Below are positions 10,980-20,546 of a stretch of 64,000 bases of DNA, piece by piece. Where the stretch lies: positions 1 to 64,000 of the forward strand of contig JADJCS010000009.1 in assembly GCA_016703105.1 (NCBI GenBank), given 5' to 3'. The DNA comes from Flavobacteriales bacterium. GTDB lineage: Bacteria > Bacteroidota > Bacteroidia > Flavobacteriales_F > PHOS-HE28. The position numbers were made by a program, and so were the translations under genes. The notes under the pieces were generated by a model. It worked only from the letters and a program-made list of their open reading frames with translations, made no database searches and had not been told where the DNA came from. Within the stretch, counting starts at the first letter, position 1, and every line of letters begins with the position of its first letter.

Positions 10980-12539
10980 ATGAACGCTTCCATCCTTTGG
11001 GCCGACGACGAGATCGACCTGCTCCGTCCGCACGTACTGTTCCTGCAAGAGAAAGGCTATGCGGTGGATACTGTGAACAGCGGCATCGATGCCCTCGAAA
11101 AGGCGACGACCAAGGACTACGATATCGTCTTCCTCGATGAGAACATGCCCGGCCTCAGTGGCTTGGAGACCCTCAAACGCCTCAAGGGCATCCGCCCGAA
11201 CGTGCCGGTGATCATGATCACCAAGAGCGAGGAGGAGCACATCATGGAGGATGCCATCGGTAGCAAGATCAGCGACTACCTGATCAAGCCGGTGAACCCG
11301 AACCAGATCCTGCTGGCGCTGAAGAAGCATCTGGACGGCCGCCGATTGGTGGGCGAAAAAACATCGAGCAACTACCAGCAAGAGTTCCGCCAGCTCGGCA
11401 TGCGCATGGGCGACCGCCTGGGCACCAAGGATTGGATGGCGATGTACCAGGAGCTGGTGCGTTGGGACCTGGAACTGGCGCGCGGCGGTGGCGCCGACCC
11501 GGGCATGGCGGACATCCTGCGCAGCCAGTGGAACGAGGCCAACGATCTCTTCAGCCGTTTCGTGGCCGAACACTACGTGGATTGGGTGAACGGCAAAGGC
11601 GATGACATTCCGCTGCAGTCCCACAACCTCTTCAAGCAGAAGGTGGCCCCGCATATCGATGAGCGCCAGTCGCCCCTGTTCATGGTGTTGATCGACAACC
11701 TGCGCCTGGACCAATGGCGTGTGCTGGAACCCATCATCAGCGAGCATTTCCGCGTGGAGGAGCAGGAGCTCTTCTTCAGCATCCTCCCTACGGCCACGCA
11801 ATACGCCCGCAACGCCATTTTCGCCGGCATGATGCCCAGCGAGATCGAAAAGAAATTCCCGGGCAAGTGGATCAGTGAGGAGGCGGAGGGCAGCAAGAAC
11901 GCCCACGAAGAGGAGTTCATCGGCGGGCAGCTGCAACGCTTGGGCAAGAACGTGAAGTTCAGCTACCACAAGATCACCAACCTGGCCGCCGGGCGGAAGC
12001 TGGCCGAGAACCTGGACAATTTGATGGGCAATGCCCTCAACGTGATCGTCTACAACTTCGTGGACATGCTGAGCCATGCCCGCACGGAGATGGAAGTGAT
12101 CCGCGAGCTGGCGGAGGACGATGCGGCGTACCGCAGCATCACCAAGAGCTGGTTCGAGCACAGTCCGCTGCGCGACATCCTCATCGGCATCGCCGAGCGC
12201 AAAGGTCGCCTGGTGATCACCACGGACCATGGCACCATCCGCGTGGAAACGCCCAGCAAAGTGGTGGGTGATCGCAACACCAACACGAACCTGCGTTACA
12301 AGCATGGCCGCAACCTTACCTACGAGGAGCGCGAGGTGTTGGTGATCAAGGACCCGGCCAAGGCCTTCCTTCCCAGGGCCAATGTCAGCACCACGTATAT
12401 CTTCACCAAGCAGGACCGCTTCTTCGTTTACCCGAACAATTACAACCACTTCGTGAACTACTACCGGCACACCTTCCAGCACGGGGGCATCTCCATGGAA
12501 GAAATGATGGTGCCGGTGGTGACCCTCAAAGCCCGCTGA
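10980..12539 (+). CDS. porX: PorX, T9SS two-component response regulator with PglZ domain
   Basis: 519 residues from the ATG at 10980 (MNASILWADDEIDLL); the frame is open for 53 codons upstream but these lie in the divergent control region. Residues 1-120 form a CheY-like receiver: acidic pocket D9/D10, phospho-acceptor D53 in IVFLDENMPGLSG, T81 and K103 in DYLIKPVNP. The remainder is a PglZ-type domain of the alkaline phosphatase superfamily: LFMVLIDNLRLDQW, then PTATQYARNAIFAGMMPSE, then VITTDHGTIRVETPSKVVGD with metal-ligand D and H. In Porphyromonas and Flavobacterium, PorX with the kinase PorY controls T9SS genes, and the PglZ domain is a zinc-dependent phosphodiesterase. The many T9SS cargo genes nearby fit this role. 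It heads an operon with tsaE (3-bp gap). Confidence 0.95.
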   Translation: MNASILWADDEIDLLRPHVLFLQEKGYAVDTVNSGIDALEKATTKDYDIVFLDENMPGLSGLETLKRLKGIRPNVPVIMITKSEEEHIMEDAIGSKISDYLIKPVNPNQILLALKKHLDGRRLVGEKTSSNYQQEFRQLGMRMGDRLGTKDWMAMYQELVRWDLELARGGGADPGMADILRSQWNEANDLFSRFVAEHYVDWVNGKGDDIPLQSHNLFKQKVAPHIDERQSPLFMVLIDNLRLDQWRVLEPIISEHFRVEEQELFFSILPTATQYARNAIFAGMMPSEIEKKFPGKWISEEAEGSKNAHEEEFIGGQLQRLGKNVKFSYHKITNLAAGRKLAENLDNLMGNALNVIVYNFVDMLSHARTEMEVIRELAEDDAAYRSITKSWFEHSPLRDILIGIAERKGRLVITTDHGTIRVETPSKVVGDRNTNTNLRYKHGRNLTYEEREVLVIKDPAKAFLPRANVSTTYIFTKQDRFFVYPNNYNHFVNYYRHTFQHGGISMEEMMVPVVTLKAR

Positions 12540-12542
12540 CCG

Positions 12543-12965
12543 ATGAGCACCATCCTTGTCATGGAAAGCGCCGATGAAGCGCAGGACCTCGCCGCCGCGA
12601 TGTTGCATGCCTGTCCGACGAAGCGCGTGTTCGCCTTCCGGGGCGAGCTCGGTGCGGGCAAGACCACGTTGATCAAGGCCTTCTGCACGGAGTTGGGCGT
12701 GGAGGACAAGCCTACCAGCCCCAGTTTCTCCATCGTACACGAATACCACACGGAGCACAAAGGGCCCATCTACCATTTCGACCTCTTCCGCTTGAAGGAT
12801 GTACAAGAGCTCCAAGGCATCGGCTTCGGAGAGTACATCGATAGCGGCGCCTACTGCTTCGTGGAATGGCCTGAACTGGCCAAGGGCCAGCTACCGCCGG
12901 GTACGGTGCAAGTGCGTTTTGAAGTGACCAAGGACGGGACCCGCGCCATCCATCTGGAACCATGA
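12543..12965 (+). CDS. tsaE: tRNA t6A synthesis ATPase TsaE
   Basis: 140 residues. A Walker A motif (GELGAGKTTLIK) and a Walker B-like region (IYHFDLFRL) are visible, along with the family signature SPSFSIVHEY. TsaE works with TsaB and TsaD in threonylcarbamoyl transfer to A37 of ANN-reading tRNAs. It starts 3 bp after the porX stop and its last codons overlap the ald start by 4 bp (ATGA), so translation is probably coupled. Length is normal for the family. Confidence 0.95.
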   Translation: MSTILVMESADEAQDLAAAMLHACPTKRVFAFRGELGAGKTTLIKAFCTELGVEDKPTSPSFSIVHEYHTEHKGPIYHFDLFRLKDVQELQGIGFGEYIDSGAYCFVEWPELAKGQLPPGTVQVRFEVTKDGTRAIHLEP

Positions 12966-14188
12966 GCACGTCCAGCGAACTGCTGAAGCAACTGGCCCGC
13001 GAGGTGGCGCTGGTGCCCCAGGAGGAGATGCTGGAAGTGGGTCGCCGCAAGAAGAAGCTCTTCATCGGCATCCCGAGGGAAACGAGCTTCCAGGAGCATC
13101 GCGTCCCGCTCACCCCCACCAGTGTGGCCGTGCTCACCGGACGTGGGCATCAGGTGCTGATCGAACGCAACACCGGCAAGGCGGTCCAGTTCGAGGACAG
13201 CGACTACAGCGAGGCCGGTGCCATGATGGTGGACAGCGCCGAAGAGGTGTTCCAAGCGGATCTGATCCTCAAGGTCGCTCCCCCGAGCCACAAGGAGATC
13301 GAGATGCTCCGGCCCAAGCAGATCCTGATCTCCGCTTTGCAACTCACCGTGCAGCCCAAGGACACTTTGCGCCGCATGATGGAAAAGCGGATGACCGCCG
13401 TGGCCTGGGATTTCATCAAGGACCGCGAGGGCATCTACCCGATCGTGCGCGCCATGGGGGAGATCGCGGGTACCACCTCGATCCAGATCGCAGGCGAGTA
13501 CCTGAGCTCGGAGAAGGGTGGACCGGGCCTCATGCTCGGGGGCATCAGCGGCGTGGCTCCTGCGGAAGTGGTGGTGATCGGTGCGGGCACGGTCGGCGAG
13601 TTCGCCTGTCGTGCCGCGTTGGGCATGGGCGCCAGCATCAAGCTTTTCGACAAGAGCATCTACCGCCTGCGCCGTTTGCAGAACGACCTGGGCCAGCGCC
13701 TTTGGACGAGCGTGATCCAGCCGGAAGAGTTGAAGAAAGCCCTCAAGCACGCGGATGTGGCCATCGGCGCGCTCCGCCCTGAGCAGGGCCGAACGCCCAT
13801 GGTGGTCACCGAGGAAATGGTGCGCGAGATGAAAGCGGGATCAGTGATCGTGGACATCAGCATCGACCGTGGGGGCACCTTCGAAACCAGTGAGGTCACC
13901 ACACACACCGATCCGGTGTACAAACGCTACGGCGTGATCCACTACTGCGTGCCCAACATCGGCAGCCGCGTGCCGCGTACCGCGAGCTACGCGCTCAGCA
14001 ACATCTTCGGTCCGCTATTGCTCAGCATGGGCGACAAGGGCGGTTTCGAGGAATTGATCAAGACCAACTTCGGTCTCCGCCACGGGGTGTACTTGTACAA
14101 CGGCCAGCTCACCAGCGGCATTCTCGGCGAAGCCTTCCACATCCCTTACAAGGACCTGGACATTCTGCTTGCGGCCTTCCGATCGTAA
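12962..14188 (+). CDS. ald: Alanine dehydrogenase
   Basis: 408 residues of the AlaDH/PNT family. After an N-terminal extension of about 30 residues, the substrate domain begins at KLFIGIPRETSFQEHRVPLT. The Rossmann fold is clear from EVVVIGAGTVGEFACRAALG, and the sequence SVIVDISIDRGGTFETSE is the conserved segment near the active site. Family reaction: reversible NAD-dependent deamination of L-alanine to pyruvate. A transhydrogenase alpha subunit is the alternative, but the single-chain length and absence of membrane segments argue against it. It overlaps tsaE by 4 bp, and its stop overlaps the next start (TAATG). Confidence 0.9.
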   Translation: MSTSSELLKQLAREVALVPQEEMLEVGRRKKKLFIGIPRETSFQEHRVPLTPTSVAVLTGRGHQVLIERNTGKAVQFEDSDYSEAGAMMVDSAEEVFQADLILKVAPPSHKEIEMLRPKQILISALQLTVQPKDTLRRMMEKRMTAVAWDFIKDREGIYPIVRAMGEIAGTTSIQIAGEYLSSEKGGPGLMLGGISGVAPAEVVVIGAGTVGEFACRAALGMGASIKLFDKSIYRLRRLQNDLGQRLWTSVIQPEELKKALKHADVAIGALRPEQGRTPMVVTEEMVREMKAGSVIVDISIDRGGTFETSEVTTHTDPVYKRYGVIHYCVPNIGSRVPRTASYALSNIFGPLLLSMGDKGGFEELIKTNFGLRHGVYLYNGQLTSGILGEAFHIPYKDLDILLAAFRS

Positions 14189-14565
14189 TGGATATCAAGC
14201 GAAGGTTCGCCTTGTATGGTGTCGGACTTCTTATCGGCGGAGCCGCGGCTTACTTCGCCTTTGGTGATCGCCTATTGAACGCTAGCTGGACACCGAAGGA
14301 GCGCATCAAATTGCGCATTTCCCAGACGCTAACGAAAGCCACGCCTGCGGCAGCCGATGCATTGAGCGCCGAGGGGCTCACGCTCGAGCAACTGCGCACA
14401 TTCGTTCCACAGGCCGAAGTGATCCTGGCGGAGACCCGCCGAAGCGGTGACAGCCTCTTCTACCAATTGCGCGCACAACCCGCTGCCAAGTCTTTGCTGC
14501 TTACCGTGCAGGTATTCGAAGACCACCGCCGGGACAGCTCGGCGACGTTGATGCGGATCGAGTGA
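14188..14565 (+). CDS. Conserved small membrane-anchored protein, unknown function
   Basis: 125 residues. One N-terminal transmembrane helix (YGVGLLIGGAAAYFAF) is followed by a soluble alpha/beta region (WTPKERIKLRIS near the start, VILAETRRSGDSLFYQLRA near the middle). The start codon overlaps the ald stop (TAATG), so it belongs to the porX-tsaE-ald operon. I do not recognise a named domain. The C-terminal part should face the periplasm or cytoplasm depending on topology, which the sequence does not settle. Confidence 0.8.
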   Translation: MDIKRRFALYGVGLLIGGAAAYFAFGDRLLNASWTPKERIKLRISQTLTKATPAAADALSAEGLTLEQLRTFVPQAEVILAETRRSGDSLFYQLRAQPAAKSLLLTVQVFEDHRRDSSATLMRIE

Positions 14566-14581
14566 TCCGTCGGGCCGCAGG

Positions 14582-15565
14582 TCACTGCATTATGAAGCGT
14601 ACGCTGCCTTGATCGCCGTTCGCCATGGTGATCCTTGCGCAGTATTGACCGGCGGGCCAGCCCTGCACGTTCAGTTCTTCGGAACTGACACCGGGCGCCA
14701 CGGTGCGTTGCACCGGTGTTCCCATCACCTGTCCCAGTGCGTCGATCACCTCGATCCGCACGGCGCCTTGCGCGCCGAAGGTGAGGGTGACTTGATCCGT
14801 CGCGGGGTTCGGGCGTGCTTGCACACCGATCGCATCGGCTTGGTTCTCCTCCATGCCAACAGCGAGGGAACTCTTCAGTTCAACGCTGTAGTTCTCGTTC
14901 ACCACTAGGCCATCCACGCGGTTCTCGGTCTTGAGCACGAAGCCGACATGGAACGCTTCCCCCGGTCGCCAGAAACGATCGCTGATGTCCACCGTCTGGA
15001 GGTGAACACCATTGATGATCGTGTCGCTCCATACTTCGGTCGAGCGCACTTTGAGCACGTTCTCCAGAAAACCACCCGGTCCGATCAAGGTGCCGTAGCC
15101 ATCCGCGACGTAACTGATGGTTTGCAAAGGACCGTTCTCGAACGCATAGGTATCCGTCCATTGCGTGCCCATGGAGCAGGGATACTTCATGTACGTCCAC
15201 GGGTTGGTGAAGTGATAGTCCGCTGTATTGTTGTTGTCGAAGAACCCCAAGTAGTTCAGGTCGGCGCCAGCAAAGGCGAAGAACCCGTAGAATTCCTGCG
15301 CTGCATCGCTGAAGGCGATCGTGGCCGTGGGGAAGTTGCTGCCGCCTGGTGCGAGGCTGGTGGGCATGAAATCGAAACTGTCATAATAGTTCACGGTTCC
15401 TCCGATGAACCAGACCTGGTCGGCACCAGGGGTGATCGTAGGTGTGTCATCCAGATGGCAATAGGCCAACGATGAACCCGGGTTAGGAACGTCACTCGCT
15501 GGGATCGTGGGCTGCGCGAGAAGAGCGCCCGGCAATGCGGAGAGGACATATAGGATCTTCTTCAT
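14582..15565 (-). CDS. T9SS type A cargo protein, unknown function
   Basis: 327 residues. A signal peptide (MKKILYVLSALPGALLAQ) is followed by a beta-rich, glycine- and aromatic-rich domain of about 220 residues with no recognised family. The C-terminus is a type A sorting domain: VQARPNPATDQVTLTFG, VIDALGQVMG, and a terminal QGSVRFIMQ. It converges with the 14188 gene, with 16 bp between the stops. It is presumably released or surface-attached by T9SS. Confidence 0.8.
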   Translation of the reverse strand: MKKILYVLSALPGALLAQPTIPASDVPNPGSSLAYCHLDDTPTITPGADQVWFIGGTVNYYDSFDFMPTSLAPGGSNFPTATIAFSDAAQEFYGFFAFAGADLNYLGFFDNNNTADYHFTNPWTYMKYPCSMGTQWTDTYAFENGPLQTISYVADGYGTLIGPGGFLENVLKVRSTEVWSDTIINGVHLQTVDISDRFWRPGEAFHVGFVLKTENRVDGLVVNENYSVELKSSLAVGMEENQADAIGVQARPNPATDQVTLTFGAQGAVRIEVIDALGQVMGTPVQRTVAPGVSSEELNVQGWPAGQYCARITMANGDQGSVRFIMQ

Positions 15566-15607
15566 GGAGGAGGAATTGGAAGTAAAACTAGGAGGTCGGG
15601 GCGTGCC

Positions 15608-15810
15608 TTAGCGCACTACCGAAACCGATCCTGGAGGATGTGCCGTTCCTGCGTGATCGCGTCGCGCACGGAAATGCGGTACGCATAGGCCGATCGGAAC
15701 TGGCGCGCCGCTCCAGGTGCCGTCCCATCCCAGGAACCGATCGGTGGAAGCGAAGATCTCTTCGCCCAAGGGGCTAGCACTGGAAGTTCGGTGAAGTCAC
15801 GGTCGAAGTA
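15608..15810 (-). pseudogene. Remnant of a T9SS type B (gliding-motility) sorting domain
   Basis: Read on the minus strand with frame correction, this gives GEEIFASTDRFLGWDGT, then GAPVPIG, then YAYRISVRDAITQER and, after restoring one G, HILQGSVSVVR with a stop at 15608-15610. That is the conserved end of the gliding-motility-associated C-terminal domain, the type B T9SS signal. Only about 65 residues are left, because the divergent metalloprotease gene begins at 15951. The rest of the gene has been deleted or replaced. Confidence 0.6.
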
Positions 15811-15950
15811 ACAGGAAGTTCCCGATGCCGCACAACAGGCAACGGGCCGTGGCACAGCGCGTCTTTGGTCTGTCTTCACGATCTTGCTGACCAGAACCTG
15901 ACCCGGAAACCGCAAACGCTGCTGGGCTCCTTGCACTCATCCCTTTTCTC

Positions 15951-18950
15951 ATGACCTCTCGCTCCGGCCTTCGTTCCATGTTCTGGCCCGCCACATTGTT
16001 GCTCGCCACCACGTTGCACGCGCAGATACCAGAGCGCCTTGGTCGTGTGGCCGAGCGTATCGCGATGTTGCGGGATCAAGCGGCGGACTTCCGCACTGCG
16101 CTACTTTTCCAAGCGGTTCCACCCTCGGAAAAGATCGACGCTCTTTGGGACCAAGCCGTTCGCCATGCGGATGTGATGCGCTTCGAAGCGGTTGCCGCGG
16201 CAGAACTGCTCCTGCAGCGACCCGAGCGCATCGCACTTGACCTGCCTACCGCGGCGGGCACGATCACGATCGATCTCCAGCAGGTGGACCTCACCGCCAA
16301 TGAGCTGGCGGTGCAGGTGACCAGTACGGGCCTGGCCGTCCGCGTGCCGGAAGGACTGCACTACCAGGGCTCCGTGCGTGGTGAGGCGGGATCCATCGCC
16401 GCCATCAGCATCTATGCGGATGAAGTGATGGGCCTGCTGGCCGATGCGAGCGGCACCTGGAACCTGGGCACCGTGAAGAGCGGTCCTGCCGGGTTGCACG
16501 TGCTCTACCGCGAGATCGATCTACTGGCTACAAGAACCATGGGATGTGACACACCCGAGGATGCGGGGGGGCATGGCTCGCATCAGCTGCCATCTTCCGG
16601 CGCCCGCACCGTGAATTGTGTGCAGCTCTACTGGGAGGTGAACTACGACATCTTCCTGGACAAAGGTGGCGTGGTGCCCGCCACCAACTACATCCTGGGT
16701 CTGTTCAATGAGACCGCGCTGCTCTATGCCAACGACGGCATTGATGTGTCGCTCTCCGGTATCGTCGTCTGGGATACGCCCAGCCCCTATACCGGCGGCA
16801 GCACCAGCCAATTGTTGGACGAGTTCCAGGCGTACCGCAACAGCTTTCCCGGCGATCTGGGGCATTTGCTGGGCTATGGTGGTGGTGGCGGTGTGGCCGC
16901 TGGTTTCGCAGGGCTCTGTGCGAGCGATCTGGACGAGAGCATGTGCTACAGCGGGATCGATCCCTATTTCAACAATGTGCCCACCTATAGCTGGAGCGTG
17001 AGCGTAGTGGCCCATGAGCAGGGGCACCTCCTTGGTTCGCGGCACACGCATGCCTGTGTATGGAACGGCAACGGCACGGCCATCGATGGCTGCGGTCCTT
17101 CCGTGGGTTATCCGTATGAGGGCGCTTGTGGTGGTGCCACGGTGCCACCGGCCGGCGGAACGATCATGAGCTACTGCCATCTCACCGGGGTGGGCATCAA
17201 CTTCCTGCTCGGCTTCGGGCCGCAGCCAGCGGCGTTGATCACCAGCAATATCGATACAGCTCCCTGTTTGCAGCCCTGCGGCGGAACGAGTTGTGGCGTA
17301 CCCTACGGCCTTGCCGCATCCAACGTCACCACCACCACCGCCCATGTGGAATGGCTCGCGGTGAACGGTGCCACTTCCTACACGCTGGATTGGAAGGAGC
17401 AGATCGCGCCCACATGGAACACGGTTCCGGGTCTCACCAACACCAACTATGATCTTCTCGGTTTGATCCCCTACACCGCTTACCAATGCCGGGTGCGTGC
17501 ATGGTGTGGTGCCGATAGCTCGACGTACGGCATCACTACCACCTTCATCACGGCAGCAGGGCTCCACGTCGGCGTGGTGGCGTGCTATCCCTTCAACGGG
17601 AACGCGACGGACTATTCAGGCAATGCTCATCACGGCACCGTGTTCGGTCCTGTGCCCGTGGCGGATCGTTTCGGTGTGCCGGGCAACGCCTACCAGTTCG
17701 ACGGGGTGGACGACCGGATCGACGTCACGGACTTCAGCACCTGGGGAGTGGCGAGCGAGTTCACCATCGGGTTCTGGATGAAGGCCCAGGTGAGCACAGG
17801 GAACTTCGTGGCGGCCATCTGGCCGGACAATGCGAACGACCGGCTTTCCATCGCGCCGCACTACAACCACAACGGTGTCAACTCCGTTTTCTGGGACCGC
17901 GGCCCGATCGGTGGTGGCGGGCGCAGCATGATCCTGCCGCATCCTTTCGTGAGCGAATGGGAACATTTCGTTTTCACCGCGAGCATGACCACCGGCTCCA
18001 TGAAGATCTACCGCAACGGCGCGCTGATCCACCAGGAGGGCCATGCGGCAGCGGTGAACAACGTGCAGAAGACCTGGAGCTTCGGCGGCAACGGCACGCA
18101 GCCCTTCTTCTACTTCAATGGCCTTTTGGACGATGCGGTGATCTGGTCCCGCGAACTGGTGCCGGCCGAGGTGGAAGAACTCTACACCGTGGGCCCGCCT
18201 TGCGCGTCACGCCTGTTATTGGCTCCGCGCGTATTGTTGGACGGACCCTACGATCCCATGCAGGGATCCATGAGCGATGACCTGCGCAGCACTGGTCTCC
18301 TGCCGGATACGGAACCCTACACGGGACTTGGCTATGTACACACCCAGGGTGGCTCTGGCGTAACCGTGGGGACCGGTGTCTTCACCACCAGCGGCATGGA
18401 CGCCATTGTGGATTGGTTGGTGGTGGAACTGCGTGAACCGAACGCGCCTTACACCGTGCTCGCGAGCCGCAGCGCGCTCGTCCACCGCGACGGCGATGTG
18501 GTGGGACCCGATGGTTTCTCACCCGTGGCCTTCGATCATCCTCCCGGCAACTATCGTGTAGCACTGCGCCACCGCAATCACTTCGGTGTGATGACGGGCA
18601 CCGCGCTCGCCTTGAGCAGCAACGTCACCGCGCTGGATCTTTCCCTGCCAGGCACCGCTACCTACGGCGTGGATGCCCGCAAGACCATCGCCACCGTGCG
18701 TCTTCTCTGGTCCGGCAATACCGTGAACGACGGGCTCCTCCGCTACGCCGGTGCGGGCAACGACCGCGACCCCATCGTGGTGGCCATCGGCGGCAGCCCA
18801 CCCACGAACACCGTGGTGGCCTACGACCGCACCGATGTGAACATGGACGGCGTGATCAAATACGCCGGCCAATCCAACGACCGCGACCGCATCCTGCAGA
18901 ACATCGGGGGGGGCAACCCGAACGCGGTAAGGTTCGAGCAGATGCCTTAG
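15951..18950 (+). CDS. Secreted reprolysin-like zinc metalloprotease with Fn3, LamG and dockerin-like domains
   Basis: 999 residues. After a signal peptide (MFWPATLLLATTLHAQ region) and a pro-region, the catalytic domain carries the extended zinc motif VAHEQGHLLGSRHTH (HExxHxxGxxH) at about residues 353-367, with the downstream Met-turn-like IMSYCH. Next is an Fn3 domain (about 445-530), then a concanavalin/LamG fold (CYPFNGNATDYSGNAHHGT, about 545-750). The last 90 residues hold two related units (RYAGAGNDRDPIVVAIGG and KYAGQSNDRDRILQNIGG) with a calcium-loop-like DVNMDGVIKYAG. No classical type A sorting domain is visible, so either this tail or another route handles its export. The family is M12B-like; substrates are unknown. 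Confidence 0.85.
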   Translation: MTSRSGLRSMFWPATLLLATTLHAQIPERLGRVAERIAMLRDQAADFRTALLFQAVPPSEKIDALWDQAVRHADVMRFEAVAAAELLLQRPERIALDLPTAAGTITIDLQQVDLTANELAVQVTSTGLAVRVPEGLHYQGSVRGEAGSIAAISIYADEVMGLLADASGTWNLGTVKSGPAGLHVLYREIDLLATRTMGCDTPEDAGGHGSHQLPSSGARTVNCVQLYWEVNYDIFLDKGGVVPATNYILGLFNETALLYANDGIDVSLSGIVVWDTPSPYTGGSTSQLLDEFQAYRNSFPGDLGHLLGYGGGGGVAAGFAGLCASDLDESMCYSGIDPYFNNVPTYSWSVSVVAHEQGHLLGSRHTHACVWNGNGTAIDGCGPSVGYPYEGACGGATVPPAGGTIMSYCHLTGVGINFLLGFGPQPAALITSNIDTAPCLQPCGGTSCGVPYGLAASNVTTTTAHVEWLAVNGATSYTLDWKEQIAPTWNTVPGLTNTNYDLLGLIPYTAYQCRVRAWCGADSSTYGITTTFITAAGLHVGVVACYPFNGNATDYSGNAHHGTVFGPVPVADRFGVPGNAYQFDGVDDRIDVTDFSTWGVASEFTIGFWMKAQVSTGNFVAAIWPDNANDRLSIAPHYNHNGVNSVFWDRGPIGGGGRSMILPHPFVSEWEHFVFTASMTTGSMKIYRNGALIHQEGHAAAVNNVQKTWSFGGNGTQPFFYFNGLLDDAVIWSRELVPAEVEELYTVGPPCASRLLLAPRVLLDGPYDPMQGSMSDDLRSTGLLPDTEPYTGLGYVHTQGGSGVTVGTGVFTTSGMDAIVDWLVVELREPNAPYTVLASRSALVHRDGDVVGPDGFSPVAFDHPPGNYRVALRHRNHFGVMTGTALALSSNVTALDLSLPGTATYGVDARKTIATVRLLWSGNTVNDGLLRYAGAGNDRDPIVVAIGGSPPTNTVVAYDRTDVNMDGVIKYAGQSNDRDRILQNIGGGNPNAVRFEQMP

Positions 18951-19069
18951 AACATCGTAGTGTCCGGGTTGCACCAGCCACTTGCTCGATCCACGCCACC
19001 GCCTGCGCATCGTGGTATTGGGTGCGCCACAGCGCGGCGCACTTTCGCACACACCAAAACCAACCTACC

Positions 19070-19207
19070 ATGCGTTCCCTAAAAGTGAAACAGTTCCTCG
19101 GCCTTCTCCTCCTCGTCCTCCTCATGGCCTCCTGCGCCTCCAGCAATGGCATGGTGCGCAAATGCGATGGCCGGCAAGGGCAACGGGTGGGTATGGGCGT
19201 GATCTGA
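19070..19207 (+). CDS. Very small lipoprotein
   Basis: 45 residues from the ATG at 19070 (MRSLKVKQFLGLLLLVLLM). The lipobox is LMASC, giving a mature peptide of about 25 residues with a second cysteine (VRKCDGRQGQRVG). An in-frame ATG lies 16 codons upstream, but it would bury the signal peptide. Tiny lipoproteins like this are common in Bacteroidota; function unknown. Confidence 0.6.
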   Translation: MRSLKVKQFLGLLLLVLLMASCASSNGMVRKCDGRQGQRVGMGVI

Positions 19208-19310
19208 GCGGTCTGGCCCCGCATGGTCCCTATTCCTGCGGTGCCCTATTGCGACCCCTACGGTCTGTCTTGCAGTGGTTCCAAAGGATCCCTGAGATCT
19301 GGAACTTAGG

Positions 19311-19365
19311 GGCACGGGAGCACAGCGCGGATCGCCCATTGCCAGGTGCGCCCTCAACTCCGACA
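19311..19365. repeat. Dispersed repeat family R1, copy 1
   Basis: About 55 bp resembling 23979-24036: shared text includes ggggcac, cagcgcggatc, ccattgcc and ggtgcgc in the same order and spacing. It lies between the small lipoprotein and the peroxidase gene. Confidence 0.5.
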
Positions 19366-19367
19366 CC

Positions 19368-20432
19368 TTACAGGGAGGGTCCGCTGGTGGCTGCGGTTTT
19401 CGGAGGCGCGCCGGTCAGTACTTCAAGGAAGGTTTTGAGGTCGTTCAACTGGGGGTCGGTGAGTTCCTTGCCTAGCTGCACCGTGGCCATGATGCGAATG
19501 GCGGAATCGAGCTGGGCCACCCGGCCGTCGTGGAAATAGGGTGCTGTTTTCGTCACGTTCCGCAGCGCGGGCACCTTGAACAGATCGCGATCCGCCTCCG
19601 CGCCGGAGACCTGCTTGCGGCCTTCATCGCTAGCTGCGCTGCCGGTCCATTGGCGGAAATCCTGGTGGACACCGAATTTCTGGAGCATGGTGCCACCGAC
19701 CGCGGTGCCGGTATGGCAATTCGTACAACCCACTTCGAGGAAAGTGCTCAAGCCGGCCGTCTCTGCGGGCGTCAACGCGGTGGTATTGCCTTTCAGGAAA
19801 TCGTCAAAGCGCGAGGGGGTCAAAAGCGTGCGCTCGAACGCACCGATGGCCTCGCAGATATTCGCAAAGTTGAGCGGGTCCTTGTCCGCGGGGAACGCCA
19901 CTTTGAACAGGGTCGGATAGTCCGGCACCGTCTTCAACCGCTTGACGATGAATGCTTCCGAGGGGATGGCCATCTCCACCGGATTGAGCATCGGCATTCC
20001 GGCCTGCTGCTCCACGTCCGTCGCGCGCCCGTCCCAGAACTGCATGTTGTGCAGCGCGGCGTTGAACACCGTGGGCGAATTGCGACCGCCGTGCTGTCCA
20101 CGGACACCTATGGAAGTAGGTGAATTGTCCACGCCATAGTGATCGAGCTTATGGCAGGAGTTGCAGCTGATGGTGCCGTCCTCGGATAGTTGCGGATCCA
20201 GGAAGAGCTTATAGCCCAAGGCGACCTTCTCCGGTGTATCCGGGCCTGCTGGGTGCTCCACCACTTCCGGCAGCGGATGGAAAAAGGCGAGCGCCTGCTG
20301 CCGCAACGCTTCCGCGTCCACTATGGATGCCGCATCCGCAGATGCTCCAGGCGGCAAACTGGGCTGATCGGGCGTGGAACAGGCCATGACCAAGGGGAGC
20401 AGCAAGGTGGAATAGTGGAAAGGAAAGCGCAT
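19368..20432 (-). CDS. Di-haem cytochrome-c peroxidase (MauG/CcpA family) lipoprotein
   Basis: 354 residues. A lipoprotein signal ([10 protein letters not shown]) puts it in the periplasm attached to a membrane. Two haem c motifs are present: CNSCH (after EDGTIS) and CTNCH (in [10 protein letters not shown]), as in bacterial di-haem peroxidases. Conserved segments include [37 protein letters not shown] and [10 protein letters not shown]. The family reduces H2O2 with electrons from small cytochromes. The haem-binding protein at 20547 is divergent from it and may be functionally linked. Confidence 0.92.
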   Translation of the reverse strand: MRFPFHYSTLLLPLVMACSTPDQPSLPPGASADAASIVDAEALRQQALAFFHPLPEVVEHPAGPDTPEKVALGYKLFLDPQLSEDGTISCNSCHKLDHYGVDNSPTSIGVRGQHGGRNSPTVFNAALHNMQFWDGRATDVEQQAGMPMLNPVEMAIPSEAFIVKRLKTVPDYPTLFKVAFPADKDPLNFANICEAIGAFERTLLTPSRFDDFLKGNTTALTPAETAGLSTFLEVGCTNCHTGTAVGGTMLQKFGVHQDFRQWTGSAASDEGRKQVSGAEADRDLFKVPALRNVTKTAPYFHDGRVAQLDSAIRIMATVQLGKELTDPQLNDLKTFLEVLTGAPPKTAATSGPSL

Positions 20433-20546
20433 GAGCGTAAGGCTTGGATCGTGAAGGTGCCGCGATGATCCCGGTCCGCGTATGACGCCCGTCAGGTCAT
20501 GGGCCGCCGAGGCCGGTTTACTTCGCTGACCCAGTTACCACCGGAC

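Noticed and set aside
9471..12815. A 1114-codon minus-strand frame spanning porX and the HD gene
   Set aside because: The part over porX and tsaE is antisense to clear genes; only the HD domain (9471-10694) is real. High GC gives long antisense frames.
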